NCBI GenBank assembly: GCA_020638835.1
Contig: JACKHV010000007.1
Coordinates: 94,715 to 158,714 of the forward strand
Direction of reading: 5' to 3'
Length of the DNA stretch: 64,000 bases
Source: Planctomycetota bacterium
Lineage (GTDB): Bacteria; Planctomycetota; UBA1135; GCA-002686595
Below, piece by piece: positions 31,406-39,972 of this stretch (its first letter is position 1; each line of letters begins with the position of its first letter). The notes beneath the pieces are model-generated. The model had not been told where the DNA came from. It was given only the letters and a program-made list of their open reading frames with translations, and did no database searches. A program made the position numbers and the translations under genes.

Positions 31406-32398
31406 CTAGGAGATCTGCATCCCGAGGCTCAGGCCTCGCTCCGCCAGTTTCGATTTGATCTCGGTCAGACTGGTCTTGCCGAGGTTCTTGAGGTTCATCA
31501 CCTCGTTCTCCGTCAAGGAGACCAGGTCGCCGAGCGTCCGCAGGTTCGCCCCGTCGAGGCAGTTGCGCGCGCGCACGGAGAGTTCGAGCTCGGAGAGCGA
31601 CTCCGACAGACGATCACGCAGCTCGTTCGACTCCTGGTTCGCAGGGTTGAACTCGGACGTCATCGGGGACTCCGGGAGGAGTTCCTCGCTCGCGTCGCTG
31701 TCGAACAGCACGAAGGGGTTGAGGTGCTTGCGGTAGATCTTGGCGGCCTCGACGAGCGCCATCTGCGGGCTCGTCGTGCCGTCGGTCCAGATCTCCAGCA
31801 CGAGGCGATCGTAGTTCGTCAGCTTGCCGACGCGCGTCGCCTCGATCGAGTAACGCACACGGTGCACCGGCGAGTAGATCGAGTCGACGGGGATCGTGCC
31901 CAGTTCCTGGGTCGTCTCCGCGTTCTCCTCGGCGGGCACGTAGCCGCGACCCTTGGCGACCTTGAGCTCGACGTTGAACTCGGTCTCCATGGTCAGGGTG
32001 GCGATGTGCAGGTCCGTGTTCACGACGGTCGCGCCGCCCTCACAGACCACGTCCGCGCCGGTCACTTCGCCCTTGTCCGTCTTCGAGATGCGGCAGGTGA
32101 TCGGCTCGTCGCCGTTGTACTGAATCCGCAGTCGCTTCAGGTTCAGGATGATGTCCGTCGCATCCTCGTAGACGCCTTCCAGCGAGTCGAACTCGTGGGA
32201 GGTGCCTTCGATGTTCACCGCCGTGATGGCAGTTCCCTCGATCGACGACAACAGCACGCGTCGCAGACCGTTGCCGATCGTGTGGCCGAAGCCACGCTCG
32301 AAAGGCTCGATCACGAAGCGACCGTACTCGTTGCTCAGACTGTCGCCATCCGGTGTGACCCGGCTGGGCAGTTCGAAGTTACGCCAACGAATCCTCAT
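31406..32398 (-). CDS. rpoA: DNA-directed RNA polymerase subunit alpha
   Basis: This 330-residue protein has both alpha domains. The N-terminal assembly domain (about 1-235) includes RFVIEPFERGFGHTIGNGLRRVLLSSI, and the C-terminal domain (about 258-330) includes LELSVRARNCLDGANLRTLGDL and NLGKTSLTEIKSKLAERGLSLG. The Arg that contacts UP elements and activators in E. coli (Arg265) is conserved as VRARNCL. It starts 8 bp after rpsD, in the rpsM-rpsK-rpsD-rpoA-rplQ order. Confidence 0.98.
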   Translation of the reverse strand: MRIRWRNFELPSRVTPDGDSLSNEYGRFVIEPFERGFGHTIGNGLRRVLLSSIEGTAITAVNIEGTSHEFDSLEGVYEDATDIILNLKRLRIQYNGDEPITCRISKTDKGEVTGADVVCEGGATVVNTDLHIATLTMETEFNVELKVAKGRGYVPAEENAETTQELGTIPVDSIYSPVHRVRYSIEATRVGKLTNYDRLVLEIWTDGTTSPQMALVEAAKIYRKHLNPFVLFDSDASEELLPESPMTSEFNPANQESNELRDRLSESLSELELSVRARNCLDGANLRTLGDLVSLTENEVMNLKNLGKTSLTEIKSKLAERGLSLGMQIS

Positions 32399-32406
32399 GG
32401 GGTTCC

Positions 32407-33033
32407 CTACTTCGAGCAGAGCTCGATGATCAGCTGTTCTTGGATCGGGTGCGGGACGTCCTCGCGGCGCGGGATGCCGTTGACCTTGGCTTCCATCGCG
32501 TCACCGGAGACCGAAAGCCATGCGGGGACGGGCTGCGACTTGTTCACTTCGACTGCGTCTCCGACGATCTTCTTGGTCTTCTCCTTGTTCGACGGCTTGA
32601 GCACGTCGCCGGGGCGGACCTGGAAGGACGCGATGTCGACGCGCTTGTCGTTGATCGTGAAGTGACCGTGGTTGATGAGCTGGCGCGCGTGGTTGCGCGA
32701 GAGCGCGAAGCCACTAGCGAGCACCACGTTGTCGAGGCGACGCTCGAGCAGCATCAGCAGGTTCTCACCCGTGTTGCCCTTGAGGCGCTCGGCTTCCTTG
32801 AAGTAGAGGCGGAACTGGCGCTCCAGCACGCCGTAGATGCGCTTCAGCTTCTGCTTCTCGCGCAGACGGACGCCGTAGTCGGTGACCTTGCTGCGCTTCT
32901 GGGCGTGGACTCCCGGCGGGTAGTCGCGGCGGGAGAGGGCGCACTTGTCCGTGAAGCAGCGCTGTCCCTTGAGGAACAGCTTCATGCCTTCACGACGGCA
33001 GAGCTTGCACTTGTTTCCGATGTAACGAGCCAT
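32407..33033 (-). CDS. rpsD: 30S ribosomal protein S4, zinc-binding form
   Basis: This 208-residue primary assembly protein of the 30S body binds the 16S five-way junction. It carries an N-terminal zinc site with Cys9, Cys12, Cys26 and Cys31, which E. coli S4 lacks, then the S4 RNA-binding domain (RRLDNVVLASGFALSRNHARQL). S4 often represses its own operon by binding the mRNA leader. It lies 20 bp after rpsK and 8 bp before rpoA. Confidence 0.98.
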   Translation of the reverse strand: MARYIGNKCKLCRREGMKLFLKGQRCFTDKCALSRRDYPPGVHAQKRSKVTDYGVRLREKQKLKRIYGVLERQFRLYFKEAERLKGNTGENLLMLLERRLDNVVLASGFALSRNHARQLINHGHFTINDKRVDIASFQVRPGDVLKPSNKEKTKKIVGDAVEVNKSQPVPAWLSVSGDAMEAKVNGIPRREDVPHPIQEQLIIELCSK

Positions 33034-33053
33034 GGATCAGACTTCCTGTTCGA

Positions 33054-33434
33054 TCAAACGCGCCGGCGCTTGCGAGCGCGGCATCCGTTGTGCGGGAGAG
33101 GCGTGACATCCTGGATCGAGTGAACCTTGAGTCCCGCGTTGGAGAGGGCGCGAACGGCGGATTCCCGGCCCGAGCCGGCACCTTTGATCCGCACGTCGAC
33201 TTCCTTCATGCCGTTGCGCATGGCGTTGTGAGCGGCCGTGTCCGACGCGCGTTGGGCGGCGAAGGGCGTGCTCTTGCGCGTCCCCTTGAAGCCCATCGCA
33301 CCGGCGGAGCTGCGCGAGATCGTCGCACCCGTCGTGTCCGTGATGGTCACGAGGGTGTTGTTGAAAGAAGCTTTGATGTGCACGATCCCGCGGTTGACGT
33401 TCTTGCGGGCTTTGCGCTTGGTCGACTTGGCCAT
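33054..33434 (-). CDS. rpsK: 30S ribosomal protein S11
   Basis: This 126-residue protein is S11 of the 30S platform, near the E-site mRNA. Signature parts are GIVHIKASFNNTLVTITDTTG, GFKGTRKSTPFAAQ and the basic C-terminus PLPHNGCRARKRRRV. It lies 12 bp after rpsM in the alpha operon. The N-terminus is short and Lys-rich (AKSTKRKARKNV). Confidence 0.98.
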   Translation of the reverse strand: MAKSTKRKARKNVNRGIVHIKASFNNTLVTITDTTGATISRSSAGAMGFKGTRKSTPFAAQRASDTAAHNAMRNGMKEVDVRIKGAGSGRESAVRALSNAGLKVHSIQDVTPLPHNGCRARKRRRV

Positions 33435-33446
33435 CGGTAGTCTCTG

Positions 33447-33830
33447 TTACTTCATGCCCTTCACGGACTTCTTGCCGGCAACGGTCTTCTTCGGACCCTT
33501 GCGGCCGCGCGCGTTGGTACGCGTGCGCTGACCTCGGACGGGAAGACCGCGACGGTGGCGCAGTCCGCGGTAGCTGCCGATATCGCGCAAGCGCGCGATG
33601 GCGGCGGCGATCTGACGGCGCAGCGAGCCCTCCACGACGTACACCTTCTCGAGGTGCGTCGCGAGGTTGGTCAGCTGCTCCTCGGACAGGTCGCGAGCTT
33701 GCATGGCCGGGTCGAGCCGGAGCTCTTCACAGACCTTGGTCGCCGTGGCGCGCCCCACCCCATACACGTAGGTGAGCGCGATATCGAGGCGCTTGTTGTT
33801 CGGAATGTCTACGCCAACTACACGCGGCAT
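33447..33830 (-). CDS. rpsM: 30S ribosomal protein S13
   Basis: This 127-residue head protein contacts the P-site tRNA through its basic tail. Start MPRVVGVDIPNNKRLDIALTY and C-terminal GLRHRRGLPVRGQRTRTNAR are diagnostic. It follows rpmJ with a gap of about 55 bp and is the first gene of the alpha-operon r-protein run. Confidence 0.98.
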   Translation of the reverse strand: MPRVVGVDIPNNKRLDIALTYVYGVGRATATKVCEELRLDPAMQARDLSEEQLTNLATHLEKVYVVEGSLRRQIAAAIARLRDIGSYRGLRHRRGLPVRGQRTRTNARGRKGPKKTVAGKKSVKGMK

Positions 33831-33885
33831 GATGGATCGCTCCGTCGGTCGGTTCGGGGTTCGTTCGTTCGGTTGGTCGAGGGGC

Positions 33886-34005
33886 TCACTTGCCCTGGCG
33901 CTGCTTGTGACGCGGATCGCCGCTACAAATCACTCGCAGGACGCCGCGGCGGCGGACGATCTTGCAGCTGCTGCACATCCGTCGAACACTGCTTCGGACT
34001 TTCAT
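33886..34005 (-). CDS. rpmJ: 50S ribosomal protein L36, zinc form
   Basis: This 39-residue protein reads MKVRSSVRRMCSSCKIVRRR and continues to the typical end PRHKQRQGK. The zinc ligands Cys11, Cys14, Cys27 and His33 are all present. It is one to two residues longer than most L36 proteins because of an SGD insertion after Cys27. It lies 2 bp after infA and before rpsM, the standard place. Confidence 0.97.
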   Translation of the reverse strand: MKVRSSVRRMCSSCKIVRRRGVLRVICSGDPRHKQRQGK

Positions 34006-34007
34006 AA

Positions 34008-34250
34008 CTAACTACGCTTCCTTCGCGGTCTGCGATCGCCGCGAGAGATGATGCGGCCTTTGGACAGGTCGTACGGGGACATCTCGACCGTGATCTTGTC
34101 ACCGGCCATGATCCGGATGTAGTGCATCCGCATCTTGCCGCTGACGTGAGCCATGATCTCGTGGCCGTTCTCGAGCTGCGCGCGGAAGCGTGCGTTGGGC
34201 AGCGCCTCCGTCACGATCGCCTCGAGAACAATCGGTTCTTCCTTCGCCAT
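34008..34250 (-). CDS. infA: Translation initiation factor IF-1
   Basis: This 80-residue OB-fold protein binds the A site during initiation. The core (GHEIMAHVSGKMRMHYIRIMAGDKITVEMSPYDL in part) is standard. It is a few residues longer than the usual 72 because of a basic tail (DRRPRRKRS). Its ATG overlaps the adk stop (ATGA), so it is translationally coupled to adk. No map gene lies between adk and infA, unlike in Bacillus. Confidence 0.97.
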   Translation of the reverse strand: MAKEEPIVLEAIVTEALPNARFRAQLENGHEIMAHVSGKMRMHYIRIMAGDKITVEMSPYDLSKGRIISRGDRRPRRKRS

Positions 34251-34903
34251 CAGACGGCGCCCTCCAAGTTCTTGAGGAGATCGGCGTAGACAGCGTCCGG
34301 TGACTGGTCGCCCTTCACACGTCGGAGCAGACCCTTGTTCTCATAGAAGCCGACGAGCGGCGCGGTCTGCTCGTGGTAGACCACCAGGCGCTCACGCACC
34401 ACGTCCGGCTCGTCGTCCTTGCGGCGGTGGAGTTCACCACCGCACTGGTCGCACACGCCTTCCTTCGCGGGAGGCGAGAATTCCAAGTGCTGGATGTTAC
34501 CACAGGACTTGCACAGGAGGCGACCCGCGGCGCGGCCGACGATCAGGCTGTCGTCGACCTCGAGCAGCAGCGCCACCGTCTTCTCCCCCACGAGACGCGC
34601 GTCGAGCGCCTCCGCCTGGGGGATCGTGCGGGGGAAGCCGTCGAGCAGATAGCCCTCGGCGCAGTCGGGCTTCGACACGCGGTCGAAGAGCATCTCGAGC
34701 ACGAGTTCGTCGGGCACCAGCTTGCCGGACTCCATGAAGCCCTTGGCGCGCAGACCGAGCTCGGTCGACTTCGAGAGGTTCTCGCGGAACAGATCGCCTG
34801 TCGACACGTGCGGCAGCCCCAGGCCTTCCGACAAGCGGACGGCCTGTGTGCCTTTGCCCGCGCCGGGGGGGCCGAGCAGAATGACGACGCGGCGATCGGT
34901 CAC
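34250..34903 (-). CDS. adk: Adenylate kinase with zinc-type LID
   Basis: This 217-residue kinase interconverts ATP plus AMP and two ADP. The P-loop is GPPGAGKGTQ (residues 11-20), the AMP-binding part DGFPRT, and the LID carries CKSC and CDQC pairs, the zinc-binding form found in Gram-positives and others. It starts at a GTG overlapping the secY stop (GTGA); the frame extends upstream but that part is secY in another frame. Its stop overlaps infA. The order secY-adk-infA is typical of the spc operon. Confidence 0.96.
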   Translation of the reverse strand: MTDRRVVILLGPPGAGKGTQAVRLSEGLGLPHVSTGDLFRENLSKSTELGLRAKGFMESGKLVPDELVLEMLFDRVSKPDCAEGYLLDGFPRTIPQAEALDARLVGEKTVALLLEVDDSLIVGRAAGRLLCKSCGNIQHLEFSPPAKEGVCDQCGGELHRRKDDEPDVVRERLVVYHEQTAPLVGFYENKGLLRRVKGDQSPDAVYADLLKNLEGAV

Positions 34904-36225
34904 GACGCTTGCCCCCGGCGGCTCTTGCGAGACCAGTTCGGGCCGCTGCCGGCTTCCTCGCCGGACTCTTCCTTGTAGCCCTTCATGATCGCCTGCGCCT
35001 TGAGGCGGTCGACGAGCTCGAGGGCCACGCCCACCACGATCAGCACCGAGGTGCCTCCGAGGAAGTAGACCATGCGCTGGTCGGGCAGGCTGCGCGGCGT
35101 GACGAAGGCGGGGAAGACCGCGATGATCGCCAGGAAGGCCGCGCCCGCCAAGGTGATCCGAGTCAGCGTGCTGGAGAGGTACTCCGAGGTCTTCACGCCC
35201 GGGCGGATGCCGGGGATGAAGGCGCCGTGCTCGCGCAGGTTGTTCGCAATCTCGTCCGGCTGGAACATCAGACGGTTCCAGAAGAAGCAGAAGGCGAAGA
35301 CCAGGGACACGTACAGCGACACGTACAGGACGTGCGTGTGGTTCATGAACATGTCGCGGAGAGGGACCCAGCCGAACCACTCGAAGACGAGGCCGGGCAC
35401 CACGAAGAGCACCGAGGCGAAAATGATCGGCATGACGCCGGCCATGTTGACCTTCAGTGGCAGGTAATGGCGCTGGCCGCCGTAGACGCGGCGTCCACGC
35501 GTGAGTCGTGCGTACTGGATCGGGATGCGACGCTCACCCTTGTGGATGTAGACGACGACGAAGACCGTGACCACCCAGACGGCGATCAGGGCGAGGATCG
35601 TCTGCCAGAACTCCTGCGTGTCCGCGATGCGCATGATCGCGGAGGGCAGGGTGGCGATGATGCCGCCCATGATGATCAGCGAGGCGCCGTTGCCCACGCC
35701 GTGCTCGGTGATCAGTTCGCTGACCCACATGACGAGCAGCGCGCCGGCGAGCAGCGCCAGGACGACCGTCAAGCCGAGCACTAGGGTGTTCCCCTGCATC
35801 GAGGGGTCGATCATCTGCGGGTTGCGCAGGAAGATGCCGGTGTAGACGAAGATGCCCTGCAGGATCGCGATCGGCACGACAGCCAGACGCGTCCACTGGT
35901 TGATCTTCTTCTGACCGGCGGCCCCTTCCTTCTGCACCGCCTCGATCGCCGGGCTGATCTTGCCCAGCATCGAGAAGATGATGGAGGCGGAGATGTAGGG
36001 CATGATGCCCAAGGAGAAGAGGCTGGTCTGACCGATCGCGCTGCCGGTCAGCGCGCTGACCATGCCGAAGAACTGGTTCCCGACACTCTCGCTGAGGAAA
36101 GTGACGCTCATCCCGGGGATCGGGATCTGGAAACCGAGGCGGTAGACGAGCAGCAGGAGAAGAGTCGTCGTGATCTTCTCCCGCGTCTCCTTGACCCGGA
36201 GCAAGTTGAGGAAGGACCCCTCCAC
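34900..36225 (-). CDS. secY: Preprotein translocase subunit SecY
   Basis: This 441-residue protein has ten membrane helices and forms the Sec channel with SecE and SecG. The cytoplasmic loops are recognisable (GERRIPIQYARLTRGRRVYGG; RPGVKTSEYLSSTLTRIT). The C-terminal tail is Lys/Arg-rich. The start is GTG, sharing one base with the rplO stop (TAGTG). SecE is encoded in the same super-cluster at 63 kb and SRP RNA at 22 kb. Confidence 0.97.
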   Translation of the reverse strand: MEGSFLNLLRVKETREKITTTLLLLLVYRLGFQIPIPGMSVTFLSESVGNQFFGMVSALTGSAIGQTSLFSLGIMPYISASIIFSMLGKISPAIEAVQKEGAAGQKKINQWTRLAVVPIAILQGIFVYTGIFLRNPQMIDPSMQGNTLVLGLTVVLALLAGALLVMWVSELITEHGVGNGASLIIMGGIIATLPSAIMRIADTQEFWQTILALIAVWVVTVFVVVYIHKGERRIPIQYARLTRGRRVYGGQRHYLPLKVNMAGVMPIIFASVLFVVPGLVFEWFGWVPLRDMFMNHTHVLYVSLYVSLVFAFCFFWNRLMFQPDEIANNLREHGAFIPGIRPGVKTSEYLSSTLTRITLAGAAFLAIIAVFPAFVTPRSLPDQRMVYFLGGTSVLIVVGVALELVDRLKAQAIMKGYKEESGEEAGSGPNWSRKSRRGQAS

Positions 36226-36707
36226 TAGTTCGCGGCTCCTTCGGCCAGCTCTGCGCCCTTGTCGTCGAGGTAGACGACGGTTCCGCCGGCGGCCTCGATC
36301 TTCTGGACAGCACTCTTCGAGAACTTCTGGGCGCGTACAGTCAGCTTGACGCCGAACTCACCGTTGCCGAGCACCTTGAACAGCGGGGTCTTGATGCTGA
36401 CGAGGCCTGCGTCGAGCACCGCGTTGAGGTCGACGACGGAGCCCGCGGGGAAGTCCGCGAGGTGACCGACGTTGATCACGGTGTACTGCGTACGGAAGCG
36501 CGCGTTCGTGAAGCCGCGCTTGGGCACGCGACGGTAGATGGGCATCTGGCCGCCTTCGTAGCCGGGGCGACGGTTCGCGCCCGCTCGCTGACCCCAGCCC
36601 TTGTGGCCGCGACCACTGGTCTTGCCGTTGCCGGAACCCGTGCCGCGACCGATGCGGTTGCGTGTCTCGTAGGGCGTGCCCTTGGAGAGAACTGTCTTGA
36701 GATCCAT
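36225..36707 (-). CDS. rplO: 50S ribosomal protein L15
   Basis: This 160-residue protein has the glycine-rich N-terminal tail GRGTGSGNGKTSGRGHKGWG that threads into 23S rRNA and the globular C-terminal half typical of L15. It starts only 3 bp after the rpsE stop: the rpmD (L30) gene that usually lies between rpsE and rplO is absent. Its stop overlaps the secY start by one base. Confidence 0.97.
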   Translation of the reverse strand: MDLKTVLSKGTPYETRNRIGRGTGSGNGKTSGRGHKGWGQRAGANRRPGYEGGQMPIYRRVPKRGFTNARFRTQYTVINVGHLADFPAGSVVDLNAVLDAGLVSIKTPLFKVLGNGEFGVKLTVRAQKFSKSAVQKIEAAGGTVVYLDDKGAELAEGAAN

Positions 36708-36710
36708 GGT

Positions 36711-37229
36711 TCAGCTCCCGAGTTCAGTGCCCCGGAGCTCCTTGACCTGCTCGCGCGTGCGAAGCTGGGCCAGGGCGTCGAGGGTGGCCTTGATGAGGTT
36801 CATCGGGTTGGTGGACCCGTACGACTTGGTGAGGATGTTCGAGATGCCGGCCATCTCGCACACCGCGCGCACCGACGAGCAGGCGATGATGCCCGTACCG
36901 GGCGACGCGGGCAGCAGGCGGATCATCGAGCCGCAGAAGCGACCTGTGACCTCGTGCGGGATCGCGCCGCCCTCGGTGACGGGAACGCGCTGCAGGTGCT
37001 TGCGTCCGTCCTTGGCGGCCTTCTCGATCGCGTTGGGGACCTGGCGGGCCTTGCCGAAGCCGCAACCGACGACACCCTTGCGGTTGCCGACGACCGACAG
37101 CGCCGAGAAGGAGAAGCGACGTCCGCCCTTCACGACCGCCGCCGAGCGGTTCACCTTCACGAGGGCCTCGGTGAGCTCACCGAGCTCGTCGACTTCGACC
37201 GAGTCGAGGTATTCGAACTTGCGTTTCAT
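36711..37229 (-). CDS. rpsE: 30S ribosomal protein S5
   Basis: This 172-residue protein works in decoding fidelity and mRNA unwinding at the entry tunnel. The double-stranded-RNA-like domain (VKVNRSAAVVKGGRRFSFSA) and the C-terminal domain with GTGIIACSSVRAVCEMAGI are standard. It lies 32 bp after rplR and 3 bp before rplO. Confidence 0.98.
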   Translation of the reverse strand: MKRKFEYLDSVEVDELGELTEALVKVNRSAAVVKGGRRFSFSALSVVGNRKGVVGCGFGKARQVPNAIEKAAKDGRKHLQRVPVTEGGAIPHEVTGRFCGSMIRLLPASPGTGIIACSSVRAVCEMAGISNILTKSYGSTNPMNLIKATLDALAQLRTREQVKELRGTELGS

Positions 37230-37261
37230 GGTTCTCTTTCGCTTGCGCTCGAAGTGACTGT

Positions 37262-37630
37262 CTAGAACTTGAGCCCGGCTTCACGGGCGGCGTCGGCGAA
37301 CGCCTTGACGCGGCCGTGATAGGTCGAGGCACCGCGGTCGAAGGCGACCTTCTCGATGCCCTTCTCCTTGGCCTTCGAGCCGAGCTCGCTTCCGAGCAGC
37401 TTCGCGCGCTCGGTCTTGGTCTTCCCACCGAGCTGGTCGCCGGCAGCCTTGCCCGTGCTCGTCACCGAACACAGCGTGTTCCCCGTCGCGTCGTCGATGA
37501 TCTGCGCCGAGAAGTGCTTCAGGGTGCGGTTGACCGAAAGACGCGGAAGGGTCGTGTCCCGACGAAGGCGGGCACGGATGGATTGCTTGCGCCGGAGGCG
37601 CTTCTTGTTCTTCAGCTGGAGCGGCTTCAT
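37262..37630 (-). CDS. rplR: 50S ribosomal protein L18
   Basis: This 122-residue 5S rRNA-binding protein has the basic N-terminus (KNKKRLRRKQSIRARLR) and the conserved end FDRGASTYHGRVKAFADAAREAGLKF in pieces. It starts 2 bp after rplF. L18 with L5 forms the 5S RNP of the central protuberance. Confidence 0.98.
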   Translation of the reverse strand: MKPLQLKNKKRLRRKQSIRARLRRDTTLPRLSVNRTLKHFSAQIIDDATGNTLCSVTSTGKAAGDQLGGKTKTERAKLLGSELGSKAKEKGIEKVAFDRGASTYHGRVKAFADAAREAGLKF

Positions 37631-37632
37631 GA

Positions 37633-38181
37633 CTAGCTACCGAAGCTCTTGCCGGACTTGCGGCGGACGTATTCCCCGTCGTAGCGGATGCCCTTGCCCT
37701 TGTAGGGTTCCGGCGGCCGCACGGCGCGGATGACGGCGGCGGTGTGACCCACCGCTTGTTTGTCCGTGCCCTTCAGGAGGATGGTGGTCGGGTTGGGAGA
37801 TTCACAGGTCACGCCCTCGGGCATGTCGATCACGACCGGGTGGCAGAAGCCGATGTTCAGCGTGATCTTGTTGCCTCCGGACTGCGCGTTCCAACCGACA
37901 CCTTGGATCTCGAGCTTGCGCTCGAAGCCCTGGGTGACGCCTTGGACCATGTTGTTGAGCAGCGCGCGGGTCATGCCGTGGAAGGCGCGGGACTGACGTC
38001 CAGACCCCTTGCCGTTCGCCGACACCGTTGCTTCGCTGCCGTCGATCGTCACTTCGACCTCGGGGCGCAGGGTCATGCCCAGCGTGCCCTTCGGGCCCTT
38101 GACGGTCAGGTCGCGGAGCCCGCCGACCTTGACTTCCACCCCGGCGGGGATGGCGACTGTTTTCTTACCGATGCGGGACAT
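37633..38181 (-). CDS. rplF: 50S ribosomal protein L6
   Basis: This 182-residue protein at the base of the L7/L12 stalk consists of two similar alpha/beta domains. Start MSRIGKKTVAIPAGVEVKV and C-terminal signature PEPYKGKGIRYDGEYVRRK are diagnostic. It begins 3 bp after rpsH and ends 2 bp before rplR. Confidence 0.98.
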   Translation of the reverse strand: MSRIGKKTVAIPAGVEVKVGGLRDLTVKGPKGTLGMTLRPEVEVTIDGSEATVSANGKGSGRQSRAFHGMTRALLNNMVQGVTQGFERKLEIQGVGWNAQSGGNKITLNIGFCHPVVIDMPEGVTCESPNPTTILLKGTDKQAVGHTAAVIRAVRPPEPYKGKGIRYDGEYVRRKSGKSFGS

Positions 38182-38184
38182 GGA

Positions 38185-38580
38185 TCAGCACACCTTGCAG
38201 AGGATCTCGCCACCGACGTTCTGCTCGCGAGCAGCGCGGTCGGAGATCACGCCTTTGGGAGTCGAGACCACGTAGATACCGAGGCCGTTCAGCACGGGGC
38301 GGATCTCCTTGGCTCCCATGTAACGCCGACATCCGGGCTTGCTGACGCGGTCGATGGACCGCACCACTTGCTCGCCGTCGGGACCGTACTTCAGAGCGAT
38401 CTCGAGGGTGCTCGTGGGCGAACCCTCGACGACCTTGTACTTCTCGATGAAGCCCTCCTGCATGAGGACTTCCGCGATGCCGACCTTCAGTCGGGAAGCG
38501 GGCATGGAGACGTTCTTGCGGGAGATCCGGTTGGCGTTCCGGATGCGCGTCAGCATGTCAGCGATGGGATCGTTCAGCAT
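38185..38580 (-). CDS. rpsH: 30S ribosomal protein S8
   Basis: This 131-residue protein binds central-domain 16S rRNA and is a common spc-operon repressor. Start MLNDPIADMLTRIRNANR and the C-terminal GLGIYVVSTPKGVISDRAAR are diagnostic. It lies 12 bp after rpsN in the standard rplE-rpsN-rpsH-rplF order. Confidence 0.98.
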   Translation of the reverse strand: MLNDPIADMLTRIRNANRISRKNVSMPASRLKVGIAEVLMQEGFIEKYKVVEGSPTSTLEIALKYGPDGEQVVRSIDRVSKPGCRRYMGAKEIRPVLNGLGIYVVSTPKGVISDRAAREQNVGGEILCKVC

Positions 38581-38592
38581 GATCGGAGTTCC

Positions 38593-38778
38593 CTACCAAG
38601 AGGCCTTGCGCATTCCGGGGATCTCGCCGAGCAGTGCGTGCTCGCGGAGACAGATCCGGCAGATCTGGAACTTGCGATAGACCGCACGAGAACGGCCACA
38701 CATCAGGCAGCGGGTGTACGCGCGAACCTTGTACTTCGGCGGACGCTGCGACTTGATGATCAGAGAGGTCTTGGCCAT
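38593..38778 (-). CDS. rpsN: 30S ribosomal protein S14, zinc type Z
   Basis: This 61-residue short S14 has zinc ligands Cys24, Cys27, Cys40 and Cys43 (CLMCGR, CRICLRE) and the typical end IPGMRKASW. The longer zinc-free form (about 100 residues) is not seen. The ATG at 38778 lies 2 bp after the rplE stop; upstream in-frame sequence belongs to rplE in another frame. Confidence 0.97.
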   Translation of the reverse strand: MAKTSLIIKSQRPPKYKVRAYTRCLMCGRSRAVYRKFQICRICLREHALLGEIPGMRKASW

Positions 38779-38780
38779 GG

Positions 38781-39338
38781 CTAGTTCTTGGCGTCGTGCT
38801 GGTCGGAGAAGGGCATGCCGAGCTCGTGCAGCAGCGCGTAGCCCTGCTCGTCGTTCGGCGCGGTGGTCACGAAGGTGATGTCCATGCCCTGCTGGAAGTC
38901 GATCTTGTCGAACTCGATCTCCGGGAAGATCGACTGCTCGCTGAGACCGAGCGTGTAGTTGCCGCGGCCGTCGAGCTTGGTCTTCACGCCGCGGAAGTCG
39001 CGGATACGGGGAAGGGCGACGGTCAGGAGGCGGTCGGCGAACTCCCACATGCGGTCGCGGCGCAGCGTGACGGCGCACCCGATCGGCATGTTCTCGCGCA
39101 GCTTGAAGCCCGAGATGGCCTTGCGGGACAGGCGGATCGTCGGGCGCTGGCCCGTGATGATGCCCATGTCGCGCGCGGCGGAGTCGACCTTCGACTTGTT
39201 CTCGACGGCGCCGTGCACACCCATGTTCACCACGATCTTGGTGAGACGCGGGATCGCGTTGACGTTCGTGATTCCGAAGCGCTTCTGGAGGGACGCCTTG
39301 ACGTCCTTGTCGAACTTCTCTTTGAGACGGGGAGCCAT
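38781..39338 (-). CDS. rplE: 50S ribosomal protein L5
   Basis: This 185-residue 5S rRNA-binding protein starts MAPRLKEKFDKDVKASLQKRF and carries the family segments RPTIRLSRKAISGFKLREN and FVTTAPNDEQGYALL. It contacts the P-site tRNA elbow. It starts 2 bp after rplX. The frame is open upstream, but ATG 39338 fits the family start. Confidence 0.97.
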   Translation of the reverse strand: MAPRLKEKFDKDVKASLQKRFGITNVNAIPRLTKIVVNMGVHGAVENKSKVDSAARDMGIITGQRPTIRLSRKAISGFKLRENMPIGCAVTLRRDRMWEFADRLLTVALPRIRDFRGVKTKLDGRGNYTLGLSEQSIFPEIEFDKIDFQQGMDITFVTTAPNDEQGYALLHELGMPFSDQHDAKN

Positions 39339-39340
39339 GG

Positions 39341-39604
39341 TCAGTTCTTCTGCGTCGGGCGACGACGCACACCTTTCCCGGTCTGAGGGTCGAGGTGCAT
39401 CACGTTGCTGGCGTGGATCGCGCATTCGATCTGGACGCGCTCGCCTTGCGGGTTCTGCTGCGTGGCCTTCTTGTGCTTCCAACGCACGTTGACGCCTTCG
39501 ACGACGACGCGGTTGCGCTCGCGGTTCACGCTCTGGACTTCACCGGTGCGACCTTTGTCGTTGCCGGCGACGACGATGACCATGTCACCTTTGCGGACGT
39601 GCAT
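39341..39604 (-). CDS. rplX: 50S ribosomal protein L24
   Basis: This 87-residue assembly-initiator protein has the KOW motif (VRKGDMVIVVAGNDKGRTGEV). It is shorter than E. coli L24 (104), ending soon after CAIHASNVMHLDPQTGKG. Its ATG overlaps the rplN stop (ATGA), giving tight coupling. Confidence 0.96.
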   Translation of the reverse strand: MHVRKGDMVIVVAGNDKGRTGEVQSVNRERNRVVVEGVNVRWKHKKATQQNPQGERVQIECAIHASNVMHLDPQTGKGVRRRPTQKN

Positions 39605-39972
39605 CACACGACCTCCTGCGCGAGCGAGACGATCTTCATGAAGCGGCGGTCGCGGAGCTCGCGAGCCACGGCGCCGAAGATGCGCGTGCCCTTGGGGTTG
39701 CCTTCGCCGTCCACGAGGACGAGCGCGTTGCGGTCGAAGCGCACGTAGGAGCCGTCGGAGCGGCGCGTGTTCTTCTTCACGCGGACGATCACGCCCTTGA
39801 CCACCGTGCCGGTCTTCACTTCGGAGCCGGGGATGGCCTTCTTGACCGAGGCGACGATCACGTCGCCGAGGCTGGCGTAGCGGCGGTGCGTGCCGCCCAG
39901 CACCTTGATGCACTGGACTTGCTTCGCGCCGGTGTTGTCCGCGACGTCGAGATACGTCTGCATCTGGATCAC
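39604..39972 (-). CDS. rplN: 50S ribosomal protein L14
   Basis: This 122-residue protein of the subunit interface starts IQMQTYLDVADNTGAK after a GTG that overlaps the rpsQ stop (GTGA). The signature GVIVRVKKNTRRSDGSYVRFDRNALVL is intact in sequence. The GTG start is preferred over the ATG three codons later because it matches the family N-terminus. Confidence 0.97.
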   Translation of the reverse strand: MIQMQTYLDVADNTGAKQVQCIKVLGGTHRRYASLGDVIVASVKKAIPGSEVKTGTVVKGVIVRVKKNTRRSDGSYVRFDRNALVLVDGEGNPKGTRIFGAVARELRDRRFMKIVSLAQEVV

